From NCBI GenBank assembly GCA_018715855.1, contig DVKW01000252.1, positions 1-7,025 on the forward strand: a stretch of DNA of 7,025 nt, given 5' to 3'. The notes below the pieces were generated by a model. That model ran no database searches. It was not told the origin of the DNA and saw nothing but the letters and a program-made list of their open reading frames with translations. Source of the DNA: Candidatus Galligastranaerophilus intestinigallinarum (GTDB lineage: Bacteria; Cyanobacteriota; Vampirovibrionia; Gastranaerophilales; Gastranaerophilaceae). Below, in pieces: positions 6,973-7,025 of this stretch. Position 1 is the stretch's first letter. Every line of letters starts with the position of its first letter. The position numbers were made by a program, and so were the translations under genes.

Positions 6973-7025
6973 CTTTTAACCCTTTTTATAAATATTTTTT
7001 ATTCTAACAATTTTTTAAAAAAGGG

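Overview
The window (7,025 bp, very AT-rich) looks bacterial. It uses the standard code, is tightly packed, and carries a trkA-trkH potassium-uptake pair. Taxonomy is inference only. Low GC, weak or absent Shine-Dalgarno sites at some genes, and two otherwise unrelated proteins with an Asn/Lys-rich N-terminus ending in a short Phe-Gly motif (ISFGRG, VLFKGK) resemble what I recall of gut Gastranaerophilales (Vampirovibrionia/'Melainabacteria'). No marker gene is present to confirm this.

Layout. (1) Positions 2-2766, plus strand: trkA, missing only its first few residues at the window edge, followed 2 bp later by complete trkH. Together they encode the NAD-binding regulatory subunit and the membrane channel of a Trk/Ktr-type K+ uptake system. 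(2) Positions 2746-4530, minus strand: a 594-residue protein whose last 21 bp overlap the end of trkH tail to tail. It was first read as hypothetical, but its C-terminal part carries a convincing calpain-type (peptidase family C2) catalytic pattern: Gln243/Cys249, His540 and Asn559. (3) Positions 4531-5145: non-coding DNA around a 78-codon minus-strand gene. This gene has a near-consensus sigma-70 promoter (TTGACA-17-GATAAT), a good ribosome binding site, a repeat-bearing 3' region and an intrinsic terminator. The calpain-like gene starts 52 nt beyond the terminator hairpin. (4) Positions 5146-6972, minus strand: two adjacent genes for multi-pass membrane proteins, 15 nt apart. They share a soluble domain and are divergent paralogs. 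I do not recognise a named family; the domain might be PH-like.

Working together: trkA and trkH clearly form one unit. The 78-residue gene and the calpain-like gene lie in the same direction across a terminator and share the N-terminal motif style, so they may be linked by read-through. The membrane-protein pair is probably a two-gene operon of unknown role. The most noteworthy item is the calpain-like protease with its small upstream companion and the repeated, possibly regulatory, segment between them. There is no CRISPR array, transposon, tRNA or rRNA gene, and no gene-free stretch over 300 bp.
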